A DNA stretch of 64,000 bases from Pseudobdellovibrionaceae bacterium (GTDB taxonomy: Bacteria; Bdellovibrionota; Bdellovibrionia; Bdellovibrionales; Bdellovibrionaceae): contig CANFQX010000007.1 in assembly GCA_947449255.1 (NCBI GenBank), positions 1 through 64,000 on the forward strand. The letters run 5' to 3'. Position numbers and translations under genes: made by a program. The notes under the pieces were generated by a model. That model was not told the DNA's origin and did not search any database. It was given only the letters and a program-made list of their open reading frames with translations. Of this stretch, positions 15,159-24,553 are shown in pieces. The first letter of the stretch is position 1; each line of letters opens with the position of its first letter.

Positions 15159-16316
15159 TAAAATTTGTTTTTCCAAAAAATATTTCCACGGTACAATAGC
15201 TACGCCTCTTTCAATACTGGCGGTTTCAACTTCGCAGGCGCAAATTAGATAAGGCGTATCTGGGAATTCCTCCTGGAAACTGAAAAGCCCACTGAGTTCT
15301 TTTTTTGTAATTTTCTTTTTAGCCTTAATCTCAATTGCTGCAAGAGGGATATGTTGTCTGGAAATAACTAAGTCAACTTCTGTTCCAGCTGTCGTTCGCC
15401 AATAATTCAATGTTACTTCGCAATTGTTATATTCAATTAATGCTCTAATTTCATTGATCAAGAATTGCTCGAATCGTTTTCCGCGAGTCTCGGAGCTTAA
15501 AACTCCCGACAGAGATTGGGTCAGTGCGCTTGTAACACCATTATCAAATAAATAAAATTTTGGATGTTTTGCCAATTGTTTTTTAATGGATATTTCCCAA
15601 GCTGGCAGAAAAAAGCCAATGAGTGTGTCTACAACTATTTCAAAATATCCTTTCACAGTTTTTGCGGGAACAGCTGCTTCACGGCTTATATTTTCATAAT
15701 TCAAAATCTCTGATGAGTACTGAGCAGCGACATCCAAAAACCTGTGAAAGTTACCTAAATTCCTGACAAATCCCTCTACAGCAATTTCCTCTTTTAAATA
15801 GGTGGCTACATAGGTCGATAATTGTCTTTGAATAACTTCTTTTTTAGAAAAGTAAACTCCCGGAATTGTGCCGAATTGCAAAGCAAACCCAAGATGGAAC
15901 TTCGACTTGAGCTCAAGATATGTAAAAGGATAAATATTATAAATGAGCGAGCGTCCCCCCAAGAGATTTGCATGCAATCGTTTCAGCTTGCGGGCACTTG
16001 ATCCCGATAAGATAAACTGTATTTTATACTCTTCAATGAGCGAATGAACTTCATCTAGAAGCATTGGAATTTTTTGAATTTCATCCACGAAAATCGTCTT
16101 TACTCCATTTTCCTCTATTTGAAATTTGGCCTCGGAGTAAAATAATGAAGGTTCTCGATTAAATTTTAAAAAAACCTTATTAATCAATAGATTAACTTCC
16201 CAGTGAGGATGATTCAACAGATGCTCTTTAATCAAAGAACTCTTTCCAGTTTGTCTGGGACCAAACAAAAAACAGGATATATCTTGCGGAATTTCGACCA
16301 TTCTCGGTATCTTCAT
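15141..16316 (-). CDS. AAA ATPase with DUF4143 C-terminal domain (second copy)
   Basis: 391 residues. Walker A is GPRQTGKSS (about 19-27), Walker B is TIFVDEIQKIPMLLDEVH, then LSGSSARKLKRLHANLLGGRSLIYNIYPFTYLEL. The C-terminal nuclease-like domain has EVDLVISRQ and AAIEIKAKK. It shares architecture with the ATPase at 1183-2361 but is clearly divergent, so they are separate acquisitions or an old duplication. It stands alone, with its own hairpin at the 3' end. Confidence 0.9.
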   Translation of the reverse strand: MKIPRMVEIPQDISCFLFGPRQTGKSSLIKEHLLNHPHWEVNLLINKVFLKFNREPSLFYSEAKFQIEENGVKTIFVDEIQKIPMLLDEVHSLIEEYKIQFILSGSSARKLKRLHANLLGGRSLIYNIYPFTYLELKSKFHLGFALQFGTIPGVYFSKKEVIQRQLSTYVATYLKEEIAVEGFVRNLGNFHRFLDVAAQYSSEILNYENISREAAVPAKTVKGYFEIVVDTLIGFFLPAWEISIKKQLAKHPKFYLFDNGVTSALTQSLSGVLSSETRGKRFEQFLINEIRALIEYNNCEVTLNYWRTTAGTEVDLVISRQHIPLAAIEIKAKKKITKKELSGLFSFQEEFPDTPYLICACEVETASIERGVAIVPWKYFLEKQILKIISQ

Positions 16317-16530
16317 GCGGAAATTTGACCATTTTTTAGCTGAATAGTCCAGCCAAAAGCGGCACCTTGCGAAAGGGCATAAAGATCAGGACCAGGACTT
16401 GGACATAAATTTCAGTTGATATTTTTGGTATTGAAATTCTAAATCTAAGTGATTTTTTTTATGTTTGTTGGATAATTAAGCAATTGAAAAGATGTTTAAA
16501 ATTTTTTGAAACCAAAATGAAGGAGTTGTT

Positions 16531-16920
16531 GTGCAAAAGAAGGTAGCTTTAGTCGGTCGAATATTACTAGGTTTAGTGTTTTTTATTTTTGGTCTTAATT
16601 TTTTCTTTAATTTTATTCCCATGCCTCCGCCAAGTGCGGCTTCCCAAAAATTAATGGAGGGCATGATGGCTGTGGGTTATATCTTTCCAGTCGTCAAAGT
16701 GCTCGAAGTTTTATGTGGATTTTTATTGTTGACGGGATTTTTCGTACCATTGGCTTTATTGATACTAGCACCTATTGTTGTGAATATTGCCATCATTCAT
16801 TTCTTTTTTGATTTATCAGGCGCGCCAATGGCAGCACTCTTGATTGTTCTGATGGGGTTAAATGCTTGGGCGCATAGAAGTGTTTTTTCTCATGTTTTGA
16901 AGGCGAAGACGACTGTTTAA
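16531..16920 (+). CDS. DoxX-family membrane protein
   Basis: 129 residues from a GTG with AAGGAG upstream. Four hydrophobic segments are seen: VGRILLGLVFFIFGLNFFF, the PVVKVLEVLCGFLLLTGFF region, LALLILAPIVVNIAIIHFFF, and a C-terminal AALLIVLMGLNAWAH. DoxX-type inner-membrane proteins have poorly known roles, often redox- or quinone-linked. It converges on the protease gene, one base away. Confidence 0.75.
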   Translation: MQKKVALVGRILLGLVFFIFGLNFFFNFIPMPPPSAASQKLMEGMMAVGYIFPVVKVLEVLCGFLLLTGFFVPLALLILAPIVVNIAIIHFFFDLSGAPMAALLIVLMGLNAWAHRSVFSHVLKAKTTV

Positions 16921-16921
16921 T

Positions 16922-17743
16922 TCAATTGGAATTCTGCAAAATCCATCCCCTATAAGCTGAAACATCCGAATAGATCATATCATTGATGCAGGAATAGCTT
17001 AGCTTATGATGAGGGGATGGGACTATATCATTGTTGGTAAGTCTGGATGTTAATCCCAGAAGGTATAGGCTGCCATTTAAGTTTATAAATGCGGGCCCAC
17101 CAGAATCGCCAAAGCAAGAGCCCTTTTTTTGAATATTAACCAAAAACTCAAAGTTATTAAATCGGGGCTCAATGATTTCTTGTGAAACTTTGCGAAGGAT
17201 TCCCACGCCATTGGGGCCGCGGGGATTTGATTCAGCGACACTTTGTCCATAGCCGGCGAGCACAATTTGATCATGCTCTCTCTTGCTAAATTCAGTGCCA
17301 ATCAGTTGTACGGGATGGAAGGGTGCGGGGACAGGAGTGCTAAGCTTAATGATTGCAATGTCGAACCTGGATTCTCCGTATTTTACCATTTCACTGTAGT
17401 TTTCATGTTGGGTGATTTTAACTCCCTTAAAAGGGCCCAGGCCATTGGATAAAAAGACTTCAGTTTTTGTCCAATCAAAGGCCAGGCAGTGAGCCGCCGT
17501 CAAAACAGTGTCTGGTTCAATCAGAACTCCGCTGCAAGTGAAGCTGGATCTCACTCTATAGCCCTTAATTCGAACGGTGCTTAAAGCTATGGGGTCATCT
17601 GTTCCTTGAATGATCTCGCCGCCAATGATGGATGGAAGGAATTGAGTAGGCTGGGTCATTCCTGCGAGTGAGAGAGTGGGTGTAATAACGTAAAATAAGA
17701 GGATAATCCGTAGACCTAAGAAATTCATGTTTCTGCTTTTCAT
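16922..17743 (-). CDS. Secreted trypsin-like serine protease
   Basis: 273 residues with an N-terminal signal (LRIILLFYVITPTLSLAG). The mature start resembles the activation site IIGGEIIQGTDD (IxGG). The catalytic triad is visible: His in LTAAHCLAF, Asp in FDIAIIKLS, Ser in GSCFGDSGGPAF. This is the chymotrypsin-fold S1 family. The IIGG motif suggests zymogen activation by N-terminal cleavage. It is plausibly an exoenzyme of a predator or degrader. Confidence 0.9.
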   Translation of the reverse strand: MKSRNMNFLGLRIILLFYVITPTLSLAGMTQPTQFLPSIIGGEIIQGTDDPIALSTVRIKGYRVRSSFTCSGVLIEPDTVLTAAHCLAFDWTKTEVFLSNGLGPFKGVKITQHENYSEMVKYGESRFDIAIIKLSTPVPAPFHPVQLIGTEFSKREHDQIVLAGYGQSVAESNPRGPNGVGILRKVSQEIIEPRFNNFEFLVNIQKKGSCFGDSGGPAFINLNGSLYLLGLTSRLTNNDIVPSPHHKLSYSCINDMIYSDVSAYRGWILQNSN

Positions 17744-17797
17744 TATAAATGAGTACAGAGATTAACAGGAGTTTATACAGAGACAAGTTATTTGCTG

Positions 17798-17824
17798 TTG
17801 CGCACTTCTTAAAGAAGTGCGCAA
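17798..17824. terminator. Inverted repeat, possible terminator
   Basis: TTGCGCACTTCTT and its complement separated by one base. It lies between the end of the SPFH operon (17881) and the start of the protease gene on the minus strand. There is no T-run, so it may instead be a protein-binding palindrome. Confidence 0.4.
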
Positions 17825-17880
17825 TTCTGTGTATGAGATCCTTAAAGAAATTGAAGCTTAAGGATGGGTTAAGTCATTTA

Positions 17881-18750
17881 TTAATGACTTAGGATGGACT
17901 CAAGTGCTGCGATGGACTCTGCGGCATCTAAGCTTCCAGATTTGAAGCCATTAAATATAACAGTTTTTCTTGGATCCAGATGATTAAGCTCCCAATACTC
18001 TTGGAATCCGCGGAGGACCTTCGGCTCAGCGGATAGGTTTCCATAGGCTGCGCCGATAGCAATGGGGAGCTGCAATTTTGCTAAGCTATTGAGCTCTGCA
18101 ACTTTGAAGTGGGTGCTGGCTTCGAGTTTAGCTACGCGAATACGGCCTTCTTCTTCGATCAAGGCTTTGGTTCTTTCAATTCTGGCTGCTACTGAATTAA
18201 AAAACTGCTTTGAAATTTCTGGAAGAAGTCCCACATTCTGAATCATCGCGCCTGAAATTGTAATTCCCCATCTTTCAGTTTCCTGAATCATGGCCATCCG
18301 CAGTTGTTCAGCAAGCTCTGTTCGATGCTTGAGTATTTTATCAATCGTTTGCGAGCATAAAATTGAGGCCGTGGTGTGTATCACAAGGCTTTCCATCACT
18401 TCTTCCCAATTTTCAACCGAGAATAAAGCTTTGTAAGGATCTGATATTCTAAATTCAACCCACAAGTCGATGATGACTGTTGTTCCGTAGTGGTCGCTCA
18501 CTTGGATATTTTTAAAGTTTTTGTAATCAATTTGTTTCGAAATATTGATAGCCTGGACCCAGGGCAAAAATTTTTCGGGTATAAAATGCAGACCCGGGGT
18601 TTTTAAAGTTTTTTTAACTTGTCCCATTTTTAAAATAAAAGTTTCAGTTTCGTCATCAACCTGCTCGGTCAATTTATTAAACAGCCAATATCCAATTAAA
18701 CAAAGACAAAAAACTAAAGCCAAACCTGAAAGAATTGAAGGATTAAACAT
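17881..18750 (-). CDS. SPFH/band 7 membrane protein (stomatin-like), second of pair
   Basis: 289 residues. An N-terminal membrane anchor (LSGLALVFCLCLIGYWLF) is followed by a band 7 domain: ETFILKMGQVKKTLKTPGLHFIPE, VSDHYGTTVIIDLWVEFRISDPYKAL, then RWGITISGAMIQNVGLLPE. An Ala/Glu-rich coiled coil (RIERTKALIEEEGRIRVAKLEA) precedes a distinct C-terminal tail. It overlaps the upstream SPFH gene by eight bases, so the two probably form a hetero-oligomeric membrane ring, like HflK/HflC. The partner is the SulP-carbonic anhydrase gene upstream. Confidence 0.8.
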   Translation of the reverse strand: MFNPSILSGLALVFCLCLIGYWLFNKLTEQVDDETETFILKMGQVKKTLKTPGLHFIPEKFLPWVQAINISKQIDYKNFKNIQVSDHYGTTVIIDLWVEFRISDPYKALFSVENWEEVMESLVIHTTASILCSQTIDKILKHRTELAEQLRMAMIQETERWGITISGAMIQNVGLLPEISKQFFNSVAARIERTKALIEEEGRIRVAKLEASTHFKVAELNSLAKLQLPIAIGAAYGNLSAEPKVLRGFQEYWELNHLDPRKTVIFNGFKSGSLDAAESIAALESILSH

Positions 18751-19630
18751 TTTTTGACTCCTTTTGTATAAAAGTCATTCTTGAATCACCAAGAATTGCA
18801 GTTTTAGTGTGGCGCATATAGTGGTTAAAGTTTCCGTGATCAATAAGTTTTTTTATAGCTGAAGCTTGTGTTTGAATTTCAATAGCAGAGGCCTCAGCGC
18901 TGATTTTTGAAATTTCAACGCCTTGCTCAGCAGCCGCGATTTTTTGTAAGGCATCAGCTTCGGCTCTGGCATACATGGTCTCTGCTTCACTTTTTGCATT
19001 TTGAATGGCATTCAGTGCAACCTCTAGTTCTTGAGGCGGCAGTATATCTATTAGATCAACACCATTAAACTTCACCCCATATTTGAGCCCAATTTTTGTC
19101 TCGAAAAAAGTTTCCATTTCATAGTTGAGGCGTGTGCGATCTCTGCGAATTTCAGAATAGGATCCCACAAAGTCCAGTTTGTTATGGGTTTCTGTGGAAA
19201 AATTTGCGATCTCATTTCTTAAAAGGCAAGTGAACATTTCTTTTATATGTCCCATTGGATTTTTCAGCTCGAAGAGGTAAGAATAGTAATGCTCGGGCAT
19301 TGGATAGAATCTGATTTTTGAATCTAAGCGAAGGACAGTCCCATCGGCGGCCATAGCATGGCGGCCACCATCATTACCGGATAGGTCAAGAATTCGTTCC
19401 ATCGCTGAAAAATATTTTATTTTTTCCCATGGTTTTTTAGTGTGGATGCCAGGCAAGAAGACCCTGAGATCGTTTTTTTCTTGATCCGAATATTGCGCGG
19501 CACCAAAGGACGTCAATACTGCAGCATGACCCTCTTCCACTTTGAAATACGAATTCCATATGAACAACACTATCAGCGGGAAGAATCCAAGTCCAATGCC
19601 GAAAAATAATTGTGTGATATCGATAGCCAT
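18743..19630 (-). CDS. SPFH/band 7 membrane protein, first of pair
   Basis: 295 residues. The N-terminal anchor is FFGIGLGFFPLIVLFIWNSYF. The band 7 domain includes VEEGHAAVLTSFGAAQ, FLPGIHTKKPWEKI, and GVKFNGVDLIDILPPQELEVALNAI. A coiled coil of Ala/Glu repeats (KSEAETMYARAEADALQKIAAAEQG) follows, as in flotillin or prohibitin-type proteins. It starts 23 bases after the SulP-carbonic anhydrase gene, so the three form one minus-strand operon. Confidence 0.8.
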   Translation of the reverse strand: MAIDITQLFFGIGLGFFPLIVLFIWNSYFKVEEGHAAVLTSFGAAQYSDQEKNDLRVFLPGIHTKKPWEKIKYFSAMERILDLSGNDGGRHAMAADGTVLRLDSKIRFYPMPEHYYSYLFELKNPMGHIKEMFTCLLRNEIANFSTETHNKLDFVGSYSEIRRDRTRLNYEMETFFETKIGLKYGVKFNGVDLIDILPPQELEVALNAIQNAKSEAETMYARAEADALQKIAAAEQGVEISKISAEASAIEIQTQASAIKKLIDHGNFNHYMRHTKTAILGDSRMTFIQKESKNV

Positions 19631-19653
19631 TTTTTACCTCGTAGATAATTAAA

Positions 19654-21726
19654 TTAAATTGAATTTGAAATTTCTAGATCGAACTCTTTGTAGGCTTCAA
19701 CTAGGCCTCTGTTGACCTCGACGACGTCATCATTAAAGTGTGAGTGGCTGGAATCTATTTTTGTGAGCAGCCGAGCTTTTTCAGGAGTATCAATGATAGC
19801 TCCATGGGGAATATACTTTTCATCCCCAACTTCCACACCAACGACGACAGCACCTATTCCTATGTAACATCCTTGACCAATGATTGAGTCATGGACAACA
19901 GCCTTAAATCCTACAAAGGTATTGTCACCAATATATGATGGACCATGAATCAGAGCTTGATGGGCTAGCGAGACATTTTTGCCAACGTAGACTGCCCATT
20001 GTTGATTTTGGAAGCGAACCCATTTTTTCTTGAGGGCATGTATGACCACGCCATCTTGAATATTCGTATTGTCACCAATGTAAAATGGAGTTCCCTCATC
20101 AGCACGAATAGAGGCTTCCGCAGCAATGTGAACATTTCGCCCAAGGATAACTCGTCCAATGATCGTAGAATTTGGATGGATGTAGGCAGAGCTAGGGATG
20201 TGTGTCTTGGCCTTCAAATGCTGGAGCCATCGCTCGCCTCGATCCAAAAACTGATAGACTGAACTGTCATTGTGCGATTTAGCTGGCAAAAAGGGGGCAA
20301 GTTCTTCAGTGGTCTTTTTGGCTAGGGAAGTTGTCCCTTTTTTGGTCGCATCTATTCGCGATTTAATCCAAATCAAAAGGAGACCCACCGTCATACCTGT
20401 GACAATGTTATTGCTTACAGTTCCCACGCCTGCAGCAAGAAAAGCTAGTCCCTCTATTTTATTTTTTTGCATAAAATGAAAGAACTCAGTGATTTCTACT
20501 AGTCTAAACCCAATTATACAAAGCAAGCCAGCCAGTGCAGCAAGCGGCACATGCGATAGTACTTTTCCAAGAAACAGTGCCGAAATAAGCAGGATCACAG
20601 CGTGAAAAAAGCTGCTCAGCCTATTTTTTGCACCGCTTTGCACGGACACAGATGATCTCACAACAACTCCAGAAACGGGCATTCCACCAAAAAGGCCTGA
20701 CCAAATATTTCCCATGGCTTGGCCAAGAATCTCTAGATTAGAATGATGTTTGTCGCCACTGAGCCTGTCGACCGCTTTTGCTGAAAGCAGACTTTCGACT
20801 GCGGATAAGAGTCCAATTGGAATTGCCATTTGAATAAGCCCCAGCCACTGGGATGTATTGAATATTGGAAAACTAATGTCTAAACCTATTGGAGGAATTG
20901 CGCCAACGCGATGAATTGGCCAATTTAAAAATACAGCCACATAGGTTGCAATCCCTATTCCAACGAGTGCTGCGGGAAATTTTGAAATTGATTTAAAGGC
21001 AAGAATAAAGAATATAACAAATAGTCCGCTCACAAAGCTTGTCCACTCAACCTCGTGCAGCCAGACCGGATGATCAAAACTTCTGACCATGTCATAAACA
21101 GACCAATCAATACCAAATAGCTTAGGCAACTGTGTATCCAGCAGTTTAATTCCGACCCCGGAGGTGAAACCAATTAAAACAGATTCCGGCACAAATCGAA
21201 TCAATGTTCCAGCAGAAACCAAGGAGAGCACAACCTGAATGAGCCCAATGATGATCGCCGCAGCGGCAGCCCCCATAGGGCCAAATTGTTGAACTATGGC
21301 AAACACCATTATATTGAGTGCAGCAGCTGGGCCCGTCGCCTGGAATCTGCTTCCACCAAAAAGTGCTGCAAAACCTCCACCAATTGCACCGGCAATTAAT
21401 CCGGAAGAGGGTGGTAGTCCTGCAGCAATCGCAAGAGCAATGTTCAGCGGCAGTGCCACGGCAGCTACCGTAATTCCAGCAATTAGATTCGGCCCCAAAT
21501 AGGGCTCTTGCAGGATGTTCAGCCAGTCTTTTTTGAGGAAATCTAATGAATCTTTTAGAGAGCTAATACTTTTTTTTGTATTGGGTCCCCCCGCCTGACT
21601 GCCACTATACTTATTGGCTAGATTTACTGCTGAAATGTTGCGAAGTAATAAGGAATCACTTCCATTTTTATTTTTTGAACTGCTCTTTTTTAAATAAGAT
21701 GGGTCTCTAGTTAGGTTTCTAGACAA
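19654..21726 (-). CDS. SulP transporter fused to a gamma-carbonic anhydrase
   Basis: 690 residues. Residues about 70-460 are a SulP anion transporter with many membrane segments (GPNLIAGITVAAVALPLNIALA, SRFQATGPAAALNIMV, SAVESLLSAKAVDRL, NIWSGLFGGMPVSG). The usual STAS domain is absent. Residues about 510-690 form a left-handed beta-helix gamma-carbonic anhydrase. Key residues R541, D543, Q557, H563, H589 and H594 fall in the same register as Cam R59, D61, Q75, H81, H117 and H122. Ten residues are missing where Cam has its acidic proton-shuttle loop, as in CamH types. The likely role is bicarbonate uptake with interconversion to CO2 at the inner membrane. It forms an operon with two SPFH genes. 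Confidence 0.9.
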   Translation of the reverse strand: MSRNLTRDPSYLKKSSSKNKNGSDSLLLRNISAVNLANKYSGSQAGGPNTKKSISSLKDSLDFLKKDWLNILQEPYLGPNLIAGITVAAVALPLNIALAIAAGLPPSSGLIAGAIGGGFAALFGGSRFQATGPAAALNIMVFAIVQQFGPMGAAAAAIIIGLIQVVLSLVSAGTLIRFVPESVLIGFTSGVGIKLLDTQLPKLFGIDWSVYDMVRSFDHPVWLHEVEWTSFVSGLFVIFFILAFKSISKFPAALVGIGIATYVAVFLNWPIHRVGAIPPIGLDISFPIFNTSQWLGLIQMAIPIGLLSAVESLLSAKAVDRLSGDKHHSNLEILGQAMGNIWSGLFGGMPVSGVVVRSSVSVQSGAKNRLSSFFHAVILLISALFLGKVLSHVPLAALAGLLCIIGFRLVEITEFFHFMQKNKIEGLAFLAAGVGTVSNNIVTGMTVGLLLIWIKSRIDATKKGTTSLAKKTTEELAPFLPAKSHNDSSVYQFLDRGERWLQHLKAKTHIPSSAYIHPNSTIIGRVILGRNVHIAAEASIRADEGTPFYIGDNTNIQDGVVIHALKKKWVRFQNQQWAVYVGKNVSLAHQALIHGPSYIGDNTFVGFKAVVHDSIIGQGCYIGIGAVVVGVEVGDEKYIPHGAIIDTPEKARLLTKIDSSHSHFNDDVVEVNRGLVEAYKEFDLEISNSI

Positions 21727-21786
21727 GAAGGCCTCCCCAATTGGATCTCAAATTTTTGGAAAATAGAATTCTAATTAACTGGAGTG

Positions 21787-22134
21787 TTAATTTTTTGGAG
21801 GTGGTGTGAGGCGGGACAAATCAGGTTGTCCTGGCGGATGCTGAGAAATAGATTTGTATTGCTCAGTGTTTTTAGACGGAAAGGTCCAAAAATTTGAAAC
21901 AATAAGGACCTCATCATCGAAGTCATCATTGAATTCATCATCAGTCTCATTGCAGGATTCTTCAGATGGGCACTGATTTTGAGAATCTCTTGAATCTTGA
22001 TCTTGGCCTGTCCACTCAACTTTTTGACCATTTTTAAATGACTTTTTGCTTTCAGCTATTGCTGAAAAACCAATCATAAAAATGAGTTGAAATGAAAAGA
22101 TGAACTTTATCCAGTGAGACATGCAAATAGTCAT
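21787..22134 (-). CDS. Small secreted acidic protein
   Basis: 115 residues (108-111 if a later ATG is used). A signal peptide (WIKFIFSFQLIFMIGFSAIAES) is followed by a low-complexity acidic stretch with two Cys (NQCPSEESCNETDDEFNDDFDDE), and a Pro-rich C-terminus (HPPGQPDLSRLTPPPKN). No family is recognised. Acidity suggests calcium or metal binding. It is a single gene upstream of the SulP operon. Confidence 0.5.
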   Translation of the reverse strand: MTICMSHWIKFIFSFQLIFMIGFSAIAESKKSFKNGQKVEWTGQDQDSRDSQNQCPSEESCNETDDEFNDDFDDEVLIVSNFWTFPSKNTEQYKSISQHPPGQPDLSRLTPPPKN

Positions 22135-22307
22135 AGCAGTTTTCCAAATGAAGTAAAGTGATAAGTATTCACCTCTGTCGAAAGTCTGCTTTATTGGAAA
22201 GAATATCTGTCTACATTTTGGACATCTGAGATTTAATTCAAGTTCGCCTAGCCAAAAAAGGCAAATTTTGTTGAAAAGTGGTGCATTCAGAAAGTACTCT
22301 TTCGGGT

Positions 22308-23012
22308 ATGCTAGACATCCTCATCATACAACATGAACAAGATACTCCTCCTGGATCACTTATTGATTGGGTGACGGGGCGTGGTTTAAGTTTTGCCCTT
22401 TGGAATATTTCAGAGATTGAAATTAGCAGCGAACTGCCTTATTCACTTGATAGTTTCAAGGCCTTGGTTGTCTGTGGCGGCAGCATGAATACCTTTCAAG
22501 AGGAGCAGTATCCTTGGCTCAAGATTGAAAAAGACTTTTTGATGGCCTGTGTAGTCTTAGGAAAGCCTATCTTTGGATTGTGTCTAGGCAGTCAGCTCTT
22601 GGCCGAAGTGCTAGGTGGTCGAGTCTATTCTCTAGAGCAATGGGAAATTGGTTTTTTGCCAGTAGAAATTTTAAGTTTAAACTTGAATGGATCTCATACT
22701 GAAGCCCGACAACTCGAGGTTTTTCAGTGGCATCAATGCACCTTTGAACTGCCAGAAAAGGCCCAGCTTTTGGCGACAAATAATTTCTGTCAAAATCAGG
22801 CTTTTATTTATGGATCAAACATTGTGGCCACACAATTTCATCCTGAAGCCACAGTTGAATGGATTCAAGAATGTGCTCAAACAGATGAACTAGATTCTTA
22901 TCAAGGTGCAGTTAAAACAAAAGAAGAGATACTTTCAAGCATCTCTTCTTTGCAAGAACCACTTCAGGCGTGGTTCTTTGAATTATTAAATCTTTGGTTT
23001 CCAACTAAATAG
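22308..23012 (+). CDS. Class I glutamine amidotransferase (GMP synthase-like)
   Basis: 234 residues from the ATG at 22308; a GTG at 22278 would add ten residues. The sequence has DILIIQHEQDTPPGSLIDW at the N-terminus, VVCGGSMNT (oxyanion glycine region), nucleophile Cys in FGLCLGSQLLAE, and the His/Glu pair in TQFHPEATVEW. All triad residues are present. Stand-alone members hydrolyse glutamine or gamma-glutamyl amides; the substrate is not evident. It converges with the next gene, overlapping by eight bases. Confidence 0.85.
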   Translation: MLDILIIQHEQDTPPGSLIDWVTGRGLSFALWNISEIEISSELPYSLDSFKALVVCGGSMNTFQEEQYPWLKIEKDFLMACVVLGKPIFGLCLGSQLLAEVLGGRVYSLEQWEIGFLPVEILSLNLNGSHTEARQLEVFQWHQCTFELPEKAQLLATNNFCQNQAFIYGSNIVATQFHPEATVEWIQECAQTDELDSYQGAVKTKEEILSSISSLQEPLQAWFFELLNLWFPTK

Positions 23013-24303
23013 CAAATGCATGCTCACAGGATTTAATCATTAAATGCTGTCGTTGTTTTCCTTGAGCTACCAGATTGATAAATTCTTGCCCGGCGGTGTC
23101 GTTAATTTTATAGAATTTTCGCATGTATTCTCCCATACGACTTAATGGAGAGCTCGTCATGCTAACACCTGTTTGCTCGATTAACTCTGCATTAAAGGCC
23201 TCAAAAAAATCTTGTCCCCATTTTTGATAACTGTTGTTCTTTGTTGTATCATTTGCCCACAGCTGTATCCACGAAGGTGGTGTGTTGCCGTGCAGAATTC
23301 CAACTGAAGCAAATACAATTTCCCGAGTGAGGTTGGTCTTTTCCCAGACAGCAAGGATGTCTTTTCTATTTACAGCTTCAAAAAACTCGGTAGAAAGAAA
23401 AGTGTCACCAAAGTCTCGCAGGACTATTTTTCCAGTGGGACGATTTTTAGAATCTAACTCTACCAAAAAATTCTGAGAATGAGGAGAATCATAAGTCATT
23501 CCCGTTAAGGCAAAAAATTCTGCCAAAGCACGTGCTAAAGGTTTATTGTAATGTTCATTCCAATAGGTTGCTGGGTCATCTGAGCCATTGGCTTTAGCAA
23601 GATCTCGTCCTAATTTTTCATGCATAATAGAGAAGCCCGGAACATATCTTTTACCACTGTTGGTGAGGTTTTCATAGGACCTGAGTACCATGGCCTGATC
23701 AATTCCTTTTATTCCAAAGACGGCGGGCTCATCGAGCAAAATAATGTTTTTCAACTTTGGCTGAAGTTTGAGTTGCTGATCGACAAAATCTGTCATCATT
23801 TTTATTTGCTCAGCATCTTCCCAAGTCTGCTTTTTATCCCGCCATGCACCCCCGGTTTTGTCGGTTGACATTTTGATAGAAAATTCAGCTCCTGATTTGG
23901 GATCGACAGCTATGTAGCTTCTCGAGGCTGTCATATAGCCAACAAAGTGGTGATCCCTTTTTGTTGAGATGCCGTTTTCGACCAAGTACTTCTCAACCTC
24001 GATATTCCACTTAGTGTCCTCAGGATTTATGAGCCAGCGAACAAATTTCTTTCCTTCGCGTTCAAAAATCATTGAAGCAACAAAGAGCGGATTTGTCCTT
24101 AAGGCAATTTTGCTTTCAACCAGCTCAAGCGGTATCTCAAAGTTTTCCATTTTTACGAAATTGCTATCGCGACGGGCAACTGCATTTGAGTGAGTTTCCA
24201 GGCGCACTAGGGCGTGCATTTCTTTACTGATGGCGAGAGAAAATTGCGCTGTTAATAGCGACATTGTTAATATGGACGTAGCAATAGTTCTAAAGTCCTT
24301 CAT
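23005..24303 (-). CDS. Exported protein with IucA/IucC-like motifs
   Basis: 432 residues with an N-terminal signal-like segment (TIATSILTMSLLTAQFSLAIS). The central and C-terminal parts show patterns reminiscent of NRPS-independent siderophore synthetases: FSIKMSTDKTGG (compare the KLSL...T element), DSPHSQNFLVELD (compare ExHGQN) and KIVLRDFGD (compare the RD element). If the fold is right, an exported enzyme is odd, since these synthetases use cytosolic ATP. No siderophore genes are nearby. The resemblance is by eye and could be chance; the safe call is a secreted protein of unknown function. Confidence 0.45.
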   Translation of the reverse strand: MKDFRTIATSILTMSLLTAQFSLAISKEMHALVRLETHSNAVARRDSNFVKMENFEIPLELVESKIALRTNPLFVASMIFEREGKKFVRWLINPEDTKWNIEVEKYLVENGISTKRDHHFVGYMTASRSYIAVDPKSGAEFSIKMSTDKTGGAWRDKKQTWEDAEQIKMMTDFVDQQLKLQPKLKNIILLDEPAVFGIKGIDQAMVLRSYENLTNSGKRYVPGFSIMHEKLGRDLAKANGSDDPATYWNEHYNKPLARALAEFFALTGMTYDSPHSQNFLVELDSKNRPTGKIVLRDFGDTFLSTEFFEAVNRKDILAVWEKTNLTREIVFASVGILHGNTPPSWIQLWANDTTKNNSYQKWGQDFFEAFNAELIEQTGVSMTSSPLSRMGEYMRKFYKINDTAGQEFINLVAQGKQRQHLMIKSCEHAFAI

Positions 24304-24553
24304 TTTGTTGCACTCCTCAAGAATTTTTAATCGTGCGATTATCAGGTTCCGATTACCGCCTTACAAGTTTCATGCCGGCTGTAATGGTTTTAAATTCAGT
24401 TCTTCATGTCTTTAAATTAGCCAGTGACGACAATTGTCAGCACATAAATATATTTCTATATAGATAAGCTCAGGATATCTGCGGCCAGTTGAAGTTGATG
24501 CCCAAAAGGTCAATTCAGTTGACATAGGAATTCATAGCGCAAATTCTGTCTCT

